Below are positions 12,534-25,088 of a DNA stretch of 64,000 nt, one piece after another. The position numbers and the translations under genes were made by a program. How positions within the stretch are numbered: position 1 is the stretch's first letter; each line of letters begins with the position of its first letter. The notes below the pieces were generated by a model. That model was given only the letters and a program-made list of their open reading frames with translations. It searched no databases and was not told where the DNA came from. This stretch comes from Delphinapterus leucas (Eukaryota; Chordata; Mammalia; Artiodactyla; Monodontidae). Location of the stretch: NCBI RefSeq assembly GCF_002288925.2, contig NW_022098031.1, positions 5,203,483-5,267,482 on the forward strand, given 5' to 3'.

Positions 12534-14089
12534 AAAAGCATCTAGCCTTACTGGATTGTATTTATTTCTTTGGAAATTGAAAATCCCAGAAAGTAAACAA
12601 TGTAGTGATCTGAGCAGTGTGTGCACTCTTAGAATTTAGGTGGAAGAGTTTGTTTCCATCTTCATAGTCTACTTACTACATATGTTGTTTGCTAATCAAG
12701 ACCTTCCTGATGGAGGAACAAATCCGCTGCCCTTTTAAGTTGGAGCTCCGAGTGGCTTTGTGGGTTGTAAGCCTTTGAAGGGTGTGAGGTTTTCACTGAA
12801 GCGTCAGGGTGGTATATACTTTTTTAAGAGCAGGGGCATTTGAGTCAAAACTGGAGTTGATCTGTGCTTTCCTACCAGAAAAGTTGTTTTCCTTCTCCAA
12901 GCCTGTTTCCTGTCTCAAAAAGTAATAATAGTGGTACAGCTTTATAAGATGGTTGTGAAGAATGAAGAAATTCGACATAAAGATCTGCCTAGTATTTAGT
13001 AATTTCCCAATAAATATTAAGAAATATCTAATTGACCCACCATGCACATGACTCACATAGAGTCATGAAGTTTTTGTCTTTACCTAAATATTCCTGTGTG
13101 TTTTGATGCCTGTTTTCTTTTTCCTGCTCTCCCAGTGGTGTGCTAAAGCCAGCTTATACTGGCTTGCAAGAGCCAATTGTTAAAGTTTTAGGAATTTTGA
13201 GATCTGATTGTTAAATACTGCCAATAACAAAAAATAGATGAAAAGGAACATATGATTAAATAAATTACATTTAAACCGAGTCAATACTCAAAACTCATTA
13301 CTTCCTAATTGTTTCACTGAATTTTACTATTATCTGTGCTCTTGAGGTTATTTATATCTATTTTATCTGTGTGGTAAACATGCCATATAATGGTGTGCTA
13401 TCACTGTGCATCCCTTCCCAACTTGTGTTCAATGACATCCTTCTAGTGGCTTGAAAAATACAAGTATCTTGAAAAGAGATCCCTCTAGTGGCTTCTGTAG
13501 GCCATTGCCCTACAGAAATAGGCAAATACTATAATTCAGTACATTTTCCCAAAGAGTCAATTATTAAACATTCACCATAACTTTATCTATGTTAATTCTA
13601 CATTTGGAAAAAATTGGATTAATTTTATGTGAGAATATATAAAAGTAATTCTGATAAACTTTTTATGCTTTGTAGAATCCAACTCTTAAGAATGAGTCAG
13701 ACATATTACATACCCTAGTATAATTCTTTTATGAAATAAAAAAAAATATGTGACAAACAACAGAATTTCCATTTTTAGTGAAAACATAATTTCTATAAAA
13801 CATGCCACTTAATAAATTTTTAAATGGGTATTCATTTATCAAACCTTTCAATTTCTTACTGGTTATTTTTTGAAGTATCTAAAAGTTTGCCTTATTCTTG
13901 ATTTTGGGGAATTACTAAAAATCCTAAAATTACTACTGTTTGTCTCCAAGTATATGGAGATGTTTCTAGGTAAAAAAATATTAATATGTAACTGTGCATC
14001 AACGCTGCTTTGTTTTTAAAATAAAAAATTACCCAGCCCAGTGCCTGGCACAGATTATAAATGGAGTGAAACAGAGGGAAGAGAATGAA

Positions 14090-14270
14090 ATTTTCATTTG
14101 GAAGACTTGGGGTCAAGTCCTGCTCATCCCTTAAGTGTTGAGACCTTGGGCTAGCAATCGGTTAACCGTCTGTACAGCCAGCATGACGTAGGTGTGTATG
14201 CTAGCATCCCAAATGGTGTTGTGAGGATTATATGAAGAACTCTGGCATACAGTAGATTGTTCAACACATG
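14090..14270 (+). repeat. MIR relic
   Basis: The order GGGTCAAGTCCTGCTC, then GAGACCTTGGGCTAGCAA, then GTTGTGAGGATTATATGA fits MIR on the + strand. Confidence 0.55.
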
Positions 14271-14499
14271 TTAATTTACTGTGATATCAACTAACAGTTA
14301 TTGATTAAATAAATTCAGATCAACTGATTATTAAAGAGCCTCAGCATATGCAAGGGAAGAAATTCAGAAGACCAAATTTCTTTGGAGTAATTCACTTCCT
14401 TAATTTTGTCTGAATAACACAGTGTATCTCCTAATTCAATAATCTGATATCTCCAGGTGACTTTTTCCCCTTGGCAACTGCCCACCACCCACAAAGACA

Positions 14500-15000
14500 A
14501 GTTTCAGACCCAATTCTCCCAGGACCCCTTTACCTGACCTTCAAAGTCCTCCAAAATCCCTCTTCACTCTCTTTTTTTCTTATCTACTCTGCTGATCCAG
14601 CCCAAATGCTTCACTCCAGCCAAGCCTGGTTTTTATAACTCTTTGATTCAGCCATACTCTTGATTTTCACTTTTCTTCACCCAAAATGTCATCTTTTCCA
14701 CTTTTGCATATAGGAAAATAATGATAATCTTTTCAGTCACAATCATTCCTCCTTTATTCAATACTTCTTGGTGATCTTCTTATACCACCAGGGTTCACTC
14801 TTGATTTCCCCAAACTTTAAATTCCCAAAGTCCTTACTAACAACACCTCTCATTGGTGCATTGGTGTTTCAGCCAATCAAGATGAATATATCTATCTCAT
14901 AACCTCGAAGGTCAACTCCTTGACAGTTTCAATTTTCCGTAACCCTCCCCTCATCACTCAGTGCTTAGCACTATGCCAGGCAAACAGTGTACACTAGTAA
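14500..15000 (+). repeat. L2-like relic
   Basis: A pyrimidine-rich stretch ends with AGTGCTTAGCACTATGCCAG and GTAAATGTTGGC, which is the sense-strand end of an L2. It is heavily decayed and its upstream boundary is uncertain. Confidence 0.4.
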
Positions 15001-15237
15001 ATGTTGGCATCTGTATGTGTCTGGTGTCCAATTTATTTTTTCCTCCCCAACTATCTTTTTCTTTCCTTTACCCTTTTGCAGATTTGAGAGGAAAATTGCA
15101 GTCTGTGAGTCCAACATTCCAGAAATATTTAGTTTGTATTTAATATAAAACAATGAACCTCTGGTTATTAACTAGATTAAAATAACATAAGATCACTAAA
15201 TACTTCATGACAGAACATGAATCAAGATACTTTTCCT

Positions 15238-15571
15238 GGGACTTCCCTCGTGGCGCAGTGGTTAAGAATCCGCCTGCCAATGCAGGGGACACGGGTTCGA
15301 GCCCTGGTCCGGGAAGATCCCACATGCCGCGGAGCAACAAAGCCCGTGCACCACATCTACTGAGCCTGCGCTCTAGAGCCTGCGAGCCACAACTACTGAA
15401 GCTTGTGTGCCTAGAGCCCGTGCTCCGCAACAAGAGAAGACCCCGAAATGAGAAGCCTGCTCACTGCAATGAAGATTAGACCCCGCTCGCCGCAACTAAA
15501 GAAAAGCCTGTGCACAGCAAAGAAGACCCAACCCAGCCAAAAATAAATAAATAAATAAATAATTTTTAAAA
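15238..15571 (+). mobile_element. CHR-type SINE, long form, with target-site duplication
   Basis: A sense-strand SINE whose tRNA-derived head keeps a Pol III A box (TGGCGCAGTGG, 15251-15261) and B box (GGTTCGAGCCC, 15294-15304). The body is the long 'ACAACTACTGA' form and the tail is AAAT repeats (about 15538-15562). Near-identical flanks AAGATACTTTTCCT (15224-15237) and AAGATATTTTTCCT (15572-15585) are the target-site duplication, 13 of 14 matching. Confidence 0.97.
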
Positions 15572-15585
15572 AAGATATTTTTCCT

Positions 15586-17027
15586 ACTAGTGAGTGAGTA
15601 AAATATACTTTTTGCTTGTACAAGGTTCAGAAAGAATGAGTTATATGAAAAACAAATCTAAGAGCCCCTTTACCTGCCACAGTCTCTGAAGCCAGAAGGA
15701 AAAGAAAGAAGTAAGAAAGGAAAACAGAGGAATGATTTGATTCTTTTTTCTAACTGACCTCTTTTTTCTTTTTTCCCTCCTCTTTCTCTCTGCTAAGCCA
15801 TTAAGAAAATTCTTACAGAAGTTCTATGAGTACCCTTTTTAAAATATGGTTTGCATTTTCTGAAACAATGCAGTTAAAGGATAAATGTGATAGAGCTAAA
15901 GTAGACACAAGCCACGCAGGTCCAAGTTGGTTTAAAAGAAAATAAACATGTAAAGAGACAGGAAAAAAAACAGATCTTTAATGTCGTATAAACTAATCTG
16001 ATAACAGGAGATGTATAGCCTTATGACACAATCATATCCCTCATTGCTCCATGTATTATGGTTTGCTTACAATTTCATGAATCAAGATGGGTGGCATATT
16101 TATAAAAGTTCATCCAAGGTTGAAAAACAGTTTGTGGAAGAGAGTGTAGGAAACAGGGAATTTGGTATAATCAAAATTCAGCTGGCTTCCAACACGTACA
16201 TTTTTTCATAGCAGATTGAGAGGACATCTTTAATTGATAATCCCCCTGGTGTTTATGGAATTAGAGCAGAGATAACCACTTGTACTTGCAGACTTTAATT
16301 ATTCTGTCCTGATCGGATCAGAAAATCATGAGCATGTCCCTTTATCAACATGAGGATTACACAGCAGCCAGTAAATAGTCTCAACGGGGAGGTCAAGCCA
16401 AATTTAATAGAAAAACTGAAAAATTCTTTTGTCATCATTTCTGCTTGTTAAGTTACCATCTCAAAGCCCTAAATTTGTATTTTTTTCTTTGCACTAAAAA
16501 TAAAGTCAGATTGCTTCAAACAAGTCAGTTATTCTAAGCATATAAATGAAATAACAAAAGCATCCCATTGTCACAAGTTCTTCCTCTGTCTCATTCCCCT
16601 TAATTTTGTTTTTCCACTTTCATCTTAAAAAAACATCAGATGCCCTTCTTTATAAATTGCACTGACTTCACTCCTATTTCCTGCCAATTCTCGTCTATTT
16701 TAAAATGAAGTTTCTGGCCCATTTAGAAGTAAATTTGGCTTACTGACTGACTTACTATTTCAGTGCCTGCCATGTAAATTTAGTACAGCCAGTCAAGTGG
16801 AGACACTCAGTGTTTTAGAAGAAAATCAGAGCAAGAAGAATCCTTTAAAGTCATCTAGAGTCATTCATTTTACTTGGAAATAGAAAATGAAGCAAGTCCC
16901 TTTCCCTCCCTTAAAATAAAGACTGGTAAAGAGAAAGACTCTTGGCTACAAATTTAATCAGATTTTTGCAACTGACCACCTCAGAGCTTGAGTGGGGTCT
17001 TTGTGAAGGTGAAAGAGCAGCTATAAG
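15586..17027. other. Gene-free, largely single-copy stretch
   Basis: No gene, SINE or L1 was recognised. Composition is AT-rich. The open frame at 16011-16211 has no recognisable feature. Confidence 0.5.
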
Positions 17028-18255
17028 AAGTCTGTGCTTCAAACAAGAGGAAAAGACAACCCTTAGAATGGGAGAAAAATTTGCAAACGAAGTAACTGAC
17101 AAAGGATTAATCTCCAAAATATACAAGCAGCTCATGCAGCTCAATATCAAAATAACAAAAAACCCAATCCAACAATGGGCCAAAGACCTAAACAGACATT
17201 TCTCCAAAGAAGACATACAGATGGTCAACACACGAAAAGATGCTCAACATCACTAATTATTAGAGAAATGCAAATCAAAACTACAATGAGGTATCATCTC
17301 AACACCAGTCAGAATGGCCATCATCGAAAAAATCTACAAGCAATAAATGCTGGAGAGGGTGTAGAGAAAAGGAAACCCTTTTGCACTGTTGGTGGCAATG
17401 TAAATTGATACAGCCACTATGGAGAACAGTATGGAGGTTCCTTAAAAAACTAAAAACAGAACTACCATATGACCCAGCAATCCCACTACCGGGCATATAC
17501 CCAGAGAAAAACCATAATTCAAAAAGATACATGCACTCCCATGTTCATAGCAGTACTATTTACAGTAGCCAGGACATGGAAGCAACCTAAATGTCCATTG
17601 ACAGACGAATGGATAAAGAAGATGTGGCACATATATACAATGGAATATTACTCAGCCGTAAAAAGAAACGAAATTGAGTCATTTGTAGAGACGTGGATGG
17701 ACCTAGAGAGTGTCATACAGAGTGAAGTAAGTCAGAAAGAGAAAAACAAATATCGTATATTAATGCATATATGTGGAATCCAGAAAAATGGTATAGATGA
17801 TCTTATTTGCAAAGCAAAAGTAGAGACACAGATGTAGAGAACAAGCATGTGGATACCAAAGGGGAAAGCGGGGGGCGGTGGGAGGAACTGGGAGATTGGA
17901 ATTGAAATACATACACTATTGATACTATGTATAAAATAGGTAGCCATTATTTATCTACAGGGAACTCTACTTAATGCACTGTGGTGACCTAAATGGAAAG
18001 GAAATCCAAAAAGGAGGGGATATATGTATATGTATAGCTGATTCATTTTGCTGTACAGTAGAAACTAACACAACATTGTAAAGCAAGTATACTCCAATAA
18101 AAATTAATTTAAAAAAGAGTAATTAGACAATGACTAACTCAAAAATAAATAAATAAATAAAATGGGAGTGGAAATCAAAAAAAATTTTTTTAATAAAATT
18201 TAAAAAAAGAGAAATACTTTGAGGCCCCCCCCCCCAAAGTAAAGTCTGTGCTTCA
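17028..18255 (+). mobile_element. L1-D: 5'-truncated sense L1 with 14-bp target-site duplication
   Basis: The element runs from inside the C-terminal part of ORF2 through the 3' UTR. It is flanked by the perfect direct repeat AAGTCTGTGCTTCA (17028-17041 and 18242-18255). The canonical L1 3' end is near 18115 (TCCAATAAAAATTAATTTAA). About 120 bp of extra sequence follows before the right-hand repeat, including an AAAT tract, a further A-rich run and 11 C residues (18225-18235). Confidence 0.93.
17042..17837 (+). pseudogene. L1-D ORF2 C-terminal fragment
   Basis: The translation shows the ORF2 C-terminal region: [20 protein letters not shown], then [11 protein letters not shown], then a frame change near 17250. 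The cysteine-bearing segment around [15 protein letters not shown] follows (the typical [15 protein letters not shown] region, changed here), and then [20 protein letters not shown]. At least two frameshifts and a stop separate the parts. The endonuclease and reverse transcriptase are absent. Confidence 0.9.
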
Positions 18256-19351
18256 GACTCAGATGGTTCAGTTCCCAGTCTCCTTCTTCTGGCTTTCTGT
18301 CTTTCATCCTCTACAATTCGGGTCTACTTCCTTTCATTTTAAAAAAGGTTGCTCCTTCATAAGAAGCATCATACTTAAATACAAAGGAAAAGAAAGCTAC
18401 CTTAAAATATCCTTCATTGTTTTCTGTTTTAGCTAAAAGGTACATGTAAGTCAGAAAAATTTTTTTATTCATTTTGGGTGGTGTTCTTTTTATAATCCCT
18501 TCGGTGCTTCAAGTAAGAAAAAAAGTTTAATTTGTAAGACATTTGGAAAATACAACAAGGGATTAAGTTGACCTCTGGTATCTAGTTGAATTCCATAAAT
18601 AATAGTTTCTAATAAGTGGAAGCTGGGAACATTTTTAGAAAGTAGTATATCAAAGGAACCCTCAACACACTGAAAATCATCAGTGTGTCCCATTTATGGG
18701 TACTTTTGATCTGTTTATGGGAATAAAGTTTCAATTCAGCTTTTTTTGTCTCCCCTGACAACAGGACCATGAACTCTGTTAGAATCTGTTTTTTATATAT
18801 ATATATATACTTGCTTGTTTTGTATATTTTTCTTGAAGAAAAGAGTTTTTCCTTCCGTTATTAAATCATACTAATCAGATCTGTATAAATAACAGGGCAA
18901 CGTTGCCTTCACCCAAAAAGCTCTGAACAGCAGGCTCTACTGTGGGTCCCCTTCAAGTGAATCACCAGTTTCCTCTCTTAATGCATGTCTTAAACTTGCT
19001 GAGTTCCTTTTCCTAATGTGTGTCATTGGTTTAAGCAATTTCTGTTCATTTCATTGAATTCTTGTCTGACTTTTCTGTTTTTCACTAACTAGAATAGAAT
19101 GTCTTACAAGGCACAGAAACACTGGCAACTCTGTAAATAAAACAAAACAAGCAAACAAACAAAAAGCTGTGATTAGACCCTGACTCAGTGGTGTTTTGCA
19201 TTCATGAATGACGTTGCTAATATCTGTAGTAACATGGTCTTAAGAAACACCACAAATATTGCATCAGATTCATCCTTGTATACACTCTTCAGCTTCTCCC
19301 AAGCCCCCTTCTTGTTATGTTTTTCTTAGTTTTGTTTAATGCGGCCTAAGA
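18256..19351. other. Gene-free single-copy stretch
   Basis: No gene or dispersed repeat was recognised. A short (TA)n tract lies at about 18795-18809. Confidence 0.5.
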
Positions 19352-21506
19352 TGTTCTTATAGTTGCTTTACAATGGTGTGTTAGTTTCGGCTTTATAACA
19401 AAGTGAATCAGTTATACATATACATATGTTCCCATATCTCTTCCCTCTTGCGTCTCCCTCCTACCCTCCCTATCCCACCCCTTTAGGTGGTCACAATGCA
19501 CTGAGCTGATCTCCCTGTGCTATGTGGCTGCTTCCCACTAGCAATCTATTTTACGTTTGGTAGTGTATATATGTCCATGCCACTCTCTCACTTTGTCACA
19601 ACTTACACTTCCCCCTTCCCATATCGTCAAGTCCATTCTCTAGTAGGTCTGTGTCTTTATTCCCGTCTTGCCCCTAGGTTCTTCATGACCATGCTTTTTT
19701 TCTTAGATTCCACATATATGTGTTAGCATATGGTATTTGTTTTTCTCTTTCTGACTTCCTTCACTCTGTATGACAGTCTCTAGGTCCATCCACCTCACTA
19801 CAAATAACTCAATTTCATTTCTTTTCATGGCTGAGTAATATTCCATTGTATATATATGCCATATCTTCTTTATCCATTCATCTGTTTTTGGACACTTAGG
19901 TTGCTTCCATGTCCTGGCTATTGTAAATAGAGCTGCAATGAACATTGTGGTGCATGACTCTTTTTGAATTCTGGTTTTCTCAGGGTATATGCCCAGTAGT
20001 GGGATTGCTGGGTCATATGGTAGTTCTATTTTTTGTTTTTTAAGGAACCTCCATACTGTTCTCCATAGTGGCTGTATCAATTTACATTCCCACCAACAGT
20101 GCAAGAGGGTTCCCTTTTCTCCACACCCTCTCCAGCATTTATTGTTTGTAGATTTTTTGATGATGGCCATTCTGACTGGTGTGAGATGATATCTGCTTGT
20201 AGTTTTGATTTGCATTTCTCTAATGATTAATGATGTTGAGCATTCTTTCATGTGTTTGTTGGCAATCTGTATATCTTCTTTGGAAAAATGTCTATTTAGG
20301 TCTTCTGCCCATTTTTGGATTGGGTTGTTTGTTTTTTTGATATTGAGCTGCATGACCTGCTTGTAAATTTTGGAGATTAATCCTTTGTCAGTTGCTTCAT
20401 TTGCAAATATTTTCTCCCATTCTGAGGGTTGTCTTTTGGTCTTGTTTATGGTTTCCTTTGCTGTGCAAAAGCTTTTAAGTTTCATTAGGTCCCATTTGTT
20501 TATTTTTGTTTTTATTTCTATTTCTCTAGGAGGTGGGTCAAAAAGTATCTTGCTGTGATTTATGTCATAGAGCGTTCTGCCTATGTTTTCCTCTAAGAGT
20601 TTGATAGTGTCTGGCCTTACATTTAGGTCTTTAATCCATTTTGAGTTTATGTTTGTGTATGGTGTTAGGGAGTGTTCTAATTTCATACTTTTACATGTAC
20701 CTGTCCAGTTTTCTCAGCACCACTTATTGAAAAAACTGTCTTTTCTCCATTGTGTATCCTTGCCTCCTTAGTCATAGATTAGTTGACCATAGGTGCATGG
20801 GATTATCTCTGGGCTTTCCATCCTGTTCCATTGATCAGTATTTCTCTTTTTGTGCCAGTACCATACTGTCTTGATTACTGTCGCTTTGTAGTATAGTCTG
20901 AAGTCAGGGAGCCTGATTCCTCTAGCTCTGTTTTTCTTTCTCAAGATTGCTTTGGCTATTCGGGGTCTTCTGCATTTCCATACAAATTGTGAAATTTTTT
21001 GTTCTAGATCTGTGAAAAATGCCAGTGGTAGTTTGATAGGGATTGCATTGAATCTGTAGATTGCTTTGGGTAGTAGAGCCATCTTCACAATGTTGATTCT
21101 TCCAATCCAAGAACATGGTATATCTCTCCATCTATTTGTATCATCTTTAATTTCTTTCATCATTGTCTTATAATTTTCTGCATACAGGCCTTTTGTCTCC
21201 TTAGGTAGGTTTATTCCTAGATATTTTATTCTTTTTGTTGCAGTGGTAAATGGGAGTGTTTTCTTAATTTCACTTTCAGATTTTTCATCATTACTGTATA
21301 GGAATGCTAGAGATTTCTGTGCATTAATTTTGTATCCTGCTACTTTACCAAATTCATTGATTAGCTCTAGTAGTTTTCTGGTAGCATCTTTAAGAGTCTC
21401 TATGTATAGTATGTCATCTGCAAACAGTGACAGCTTTACTTCTTCTTTTCTAATTTGGATTCCTTTTATTTCTTTTTCTTCTCTGATTGCTGTTGTTCTT
21501 ATAGTT
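19352..21506 (-). mobile_element. L1-C: 5'-truncated antisense L1 with 13-bp flanking repeats
   Basis: On the minus strand the element runs from the middle of the reverse transcriptase (about 21490) to the 3' UTR (about 19365). It is flanked by the direct repeat TGTTCTTATAGTT (19352-19364 and 21494-21506). The last six bases also match L1 3'-end sequence, so the duplication could be as short as 7 bp. No poly-A tail (poly-T on this strand) is present. Confidence 0.9.
19703..21490 (-). pseudogene. L1-C ORF2, second half
   Basis: The C-terminal 327 residues are open from 20686 to 19703 ([16 protein letters not shown], then [17 protein letters not shown] with its cysteines, then [12 protein letters not shown]). 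An upstream piece at 21163-20768 holds [20 protein letters not shown] and [19 protein letters not shown]. The FADD catalytic motif is recognisable at about 21412-21425, but the following methionine codon is deleted. Frameshifts near 20690-20770 and 21163 break the frame. Confidence 0.92.
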
Positions 21507-24500
21507 TTAAATGAATAGATTAGAAAATTTGTAGAAATGTTTGAGCCTTACGATGATGGAGATACTTTTGAGGTCAAAGGAACTTTCTACCTATTTAAGG
21601 AAACAATGATTCCTCAAATCAAAGTGTAGTTCTTTTAAAAACTTATTCAATTAAAGATGTCTTTACCAGTAACTACATATCACATGGGTGATAATAGAAT
21701 GTCCCTTGCCTAATGAACAGTTGTTATTATTGGTTAAGCTGATTGAAATAAGAGAATTATGGCCAGCTGCAAAACACATTCACGAGGGGTGAGAGAAACT
21801 AGCAGCTGGTATTCCACTTGCTATAAATGTTTTTAATTAAAATTTGCCTCCTGGTTTTCAATTTGTGTAATAGCTTGGATATTTAGTTGGCTACTATAGG
21901 AGTAAAGGGAATGTCTTTCCCTTCAAGAATGGCTTTTTAGCTCTTCTATTAACAATATCTATGAACAGTAATGGTAGTATCTTGCTGGATGATAAGAAAA
22001 AGAGCTGCATAATGAAACTCTCGTTCTTTTCTAATTCTGCACCCAAGAATTTCAAGGTTTTAGCTATTTGCTTTTAATACTTGCATTTCCAGATAAAGAG
22101 TCCCTGCTGTCCATCAGGAGTTCTTAGAAAGAGTGAGGATAGTGAATAGGTATATCTTAGAAATACCTAAATGGGGCCTGCATTAGAAGTACGTGCACAC
22201 ACATGCACACACACTCATTTTCTGAAATTCTGCCTTTTTGGCTTATAAGACTTTCCTCCCACTCTTGACAGTTCCCTTTCATCTCATCATCCATTTGCTC
22301 TCAAACAATGATACTTTCTAAGATCCAGTTCCCAGGTCATTTCTACTCTGCATGTTCCCCTCAGATATACTCAGCTTCTTTGTGGTATTAGCCATGGTCA
22401 ATATATTAATGATGCAAAAATCTCATTGTCTAGCCCTGCCTTCTCTATTATGCACTAAGGATATATATCTTGAGTCTGCTAAGCACTTAATGGTCATTAG
22501 TTTCCCCACATCTGCTTCTCCTTCTGTTTTCTAATGTCGGTTAATGGTACCATTGCCCACTACATCACTATAGCCAAATGCCCTGAGGTTACTTGAGACT
22601 TGTCTTTTCCCCCCTCACATTCTTGATTATATCAGTCTCCAAGTTCTGATGATTTTGCTTCGTAAATATTTATCAGTTCTATTCCCTCCACCTTTATCTT
22701 CATTGCTACAGCACTTTATATAGACTGGGAACATTCTTGCCTAAAATGTTACAATAGCCTCTTAACTGGTTTCCTTATTCTTAGGTTTGACTCCTCAGAT
22801 TTATCATCTACCTAAAATGAAATCTGACCACATCACTCCCCTGCCTAAAATTTTTCAATGGCTTTCCACCATCTCTAGGATAAAATGTGAAATTTTTCAC
22901 ATGGAATTCAAGGTTGTTCTCCATGACCCAGACTGTCTTTCCTACCATTCCCCACTTCATACTCTAGGCTGAATGGTACTGAATTCTTCTAGTCCCTCAC
23001 TCATTAGCCTTCAAAAATATAGCTTAAGCATGATATTCTGATGAAGTCTTCCACAGAATCATCCTCTTCCTTTAAGAGCCCATGACTCTTGATCATGTAC
23101 CTCTAGTGTTACATCTGTCAAAACATAATCATTTGTTTACATGTTTGTTTCTATGATTGGGCCATTCTTTGATCAAGAGAACTGTCATTTATTCTTGTGT
23201 TCCTGCAGTGAGTGGCACAAGGACAGTTACATATTTTATGATATAAAAAGAAAGGATTTTAAATAACAAAATTATATCAGTATTTTTAGGAGTCTTTACA
23301 TTAAATAGACAATTGTGGAAATTAGAATTTTTTTTAAAACCTATTATTTTTAATGAGATAGACACTTTATCAGTGAAAGCAGGAGAAAATCTTGTCTGTC
23401 TCTTATTTACAAATGATATTCAACCAAAACCATTTATTCTCCCGGAAATAACGACGTGTTGGAAGCAATCCTTATTGGTTTACTTATTTTACTTCCAGTT
23501 ACCTAAGACCTATGTTTCAAATATCTTCATAAGATGAACAGCTACTATAGTGTATTATCAATACTTGTAGTATTACAATATAAATAGCCTTTCTAACACA
23601 TTTATTTATGAAGAAACTTTGAGCCTTTTTTAGCTGAGAACCAGGATTTAGAGATGAACCTATAGGTCTGGACAGTTATTAATAAGCACGTGGTTGAGAC
23701 TCTGCTTGTGTATACAAGTTATCTTAGCACTGTGGGAGAACTACAAAAAGTTTCACAAATGGAATGTTCTATGTAGTCTAAGTTTCCCTGTCTTTAAAAA
23801 GTTGTCAGCAATGCAGACCAACCTAGTATGGAACCCCTGTTGTTAAAAATAGATGGAAATGCGAGACAAAATATAACACAACCTACAGACAAGTCTGTGC
23901 ACATACACTAATAAATACCTGATTTTTTTTAATTGAAAGGGAAATTCTAAGTCATCAGACGAGAAAACTTACATCTAGTGTGACAGCCTTGGGATCGGAT
24001 ACCTCAGGGGATCCTAGCTGGCAGTTAGGATTGTTAGTGTCCACATTATGACATATAGTAAATTTGATCTTTTGTTGTGAACTGAGATACTGTAACTGAA
24101 AAAGCCTTGACACTTATATGGAACATTGGCAAGGCTGCTAGATGAGTGACAGGAAAGTTTGTACTAGCCTAAAGCTGAGTGGGAAAAAGGGTCTATTGGA
24201 AAAACTAAGAGCCTGTTTCAGACGCAGACATGGAAGCCAAATATATATTACTAGCTTTGTGTAGGATTCTTTAGGTTGAAGAATAATAATGATGTGATTC
24301 TGGACCAATGAACACCTTGAGGTAACCAGTAGAGACAAATATAAATCTTCTTGGAACCAACAGTTCAAAAACAGAATGCTCAAGACTCCCAGAGGAGAAA
24401 AAAATTCCTTAATTGAAAATGAGTCCACAATAGGAAAAAATTACTAACTATACAAGTAACATTTGTTATGAGGGAAAGTTAGTAGATAACCACCATTAAG

Positions 24501-25088
24501 AGGATTAACACCTTGTAAGAATTTGAACCACTAGAACAATCTAGAAAGGCAGTAAAATAAATATTTAATATATTTAAGAGATAAAAGAAGGACTAGAGAC
24601 CAAAAGCAAAACATGAGATACTTAAAAGAGAGAGAAAAAAATAACTAAATAAAACTTATAAGAATGATACAGCTAAAAAGGGAAATAGTGAATTGGAAGA
24701 CGTTTCTAAGGAACTGGTTTAGAATGAAGAATAGAGACACATAGAGATACCAAATATGAAAAAGTAGTTAAGAGAAATGGAGTACATAATGACAACCACA
24801 AAACTCTAATGGGAATTCCAGAAAGAGAAAAGAAGCAGTGGGGAAGAGATAATATTTAAGGAGAAAATAGAAGAAGAGGTTCAGTATTAATGAAAATATG
24901 AGTTTACAGACTGAAAACACACAGGTCTTAAGTTGAATAAAGAAAAATAATCCATATGTAGATACACTGTAGTGAAACTACAAAATTCTAATGATAAAGA
25001 GAAAAATTTAAAAGCAACCAGAGGAAAGAGCACAGATTAGCTACAGAGGAACAATTATTAGCCTGAGAGCCGTATTGCTATCAGCAAC
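21507..25088. other. Gene-free flank with an L2 copy and degraded L1
   Basis: No gene supported. A long sense L2 relic lies at about 22250-23240. From about 24480 the sequence becomes purine-rich and resembles an old L1/HAL1 ORF1. The part between 23240 and 24480 appears single-copy. Confidence 0.5.
22250..23240 (+). repeat. L2 relic (long)
   Basis: Sense-strand L2 landmarks occur in order: CCTCTTAACTGGTTTCCTTA, ATCTGACCACATCACTCCCC, CAATGGCTTTCCACCATCTC, GATAAAATGTGAAATTTTTC, then CTTGTGTTCCTGCAGTGAGT. At about 1 kb it is the longest L2 copy here. Confidence 0.75.

Larger units (their letters stand above)
11127..15223. other. Gene-free flank, mostly single-copy with MIR/L2 relics
   Basis: No gene was supported. 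It holds MIR relics (about 11300-11510 -, 12880-13020 +, 14090-14270 +), an L2-like pyrimidine-rich stretch (about 14500-15000), and two homopolymer G runs (11887-11898 and 12521-12533). The remainder is AT-rich and unassigned. Confidence 0.5.

Noticed and set aside
15251..15304. A possible tRNA gene, from clear A and B boxes
   Set aside because: The boxes belong to the tRNA-derived head of a SINE. There is no closed cloverleaf with acceptor pairing, and the same sequence recurs at many sites.
24138..24428. A 96-residue minus-strand open frame
   Set aside because: No domain or signal of selection could be seen, and it borders decayed L1-like DNA.
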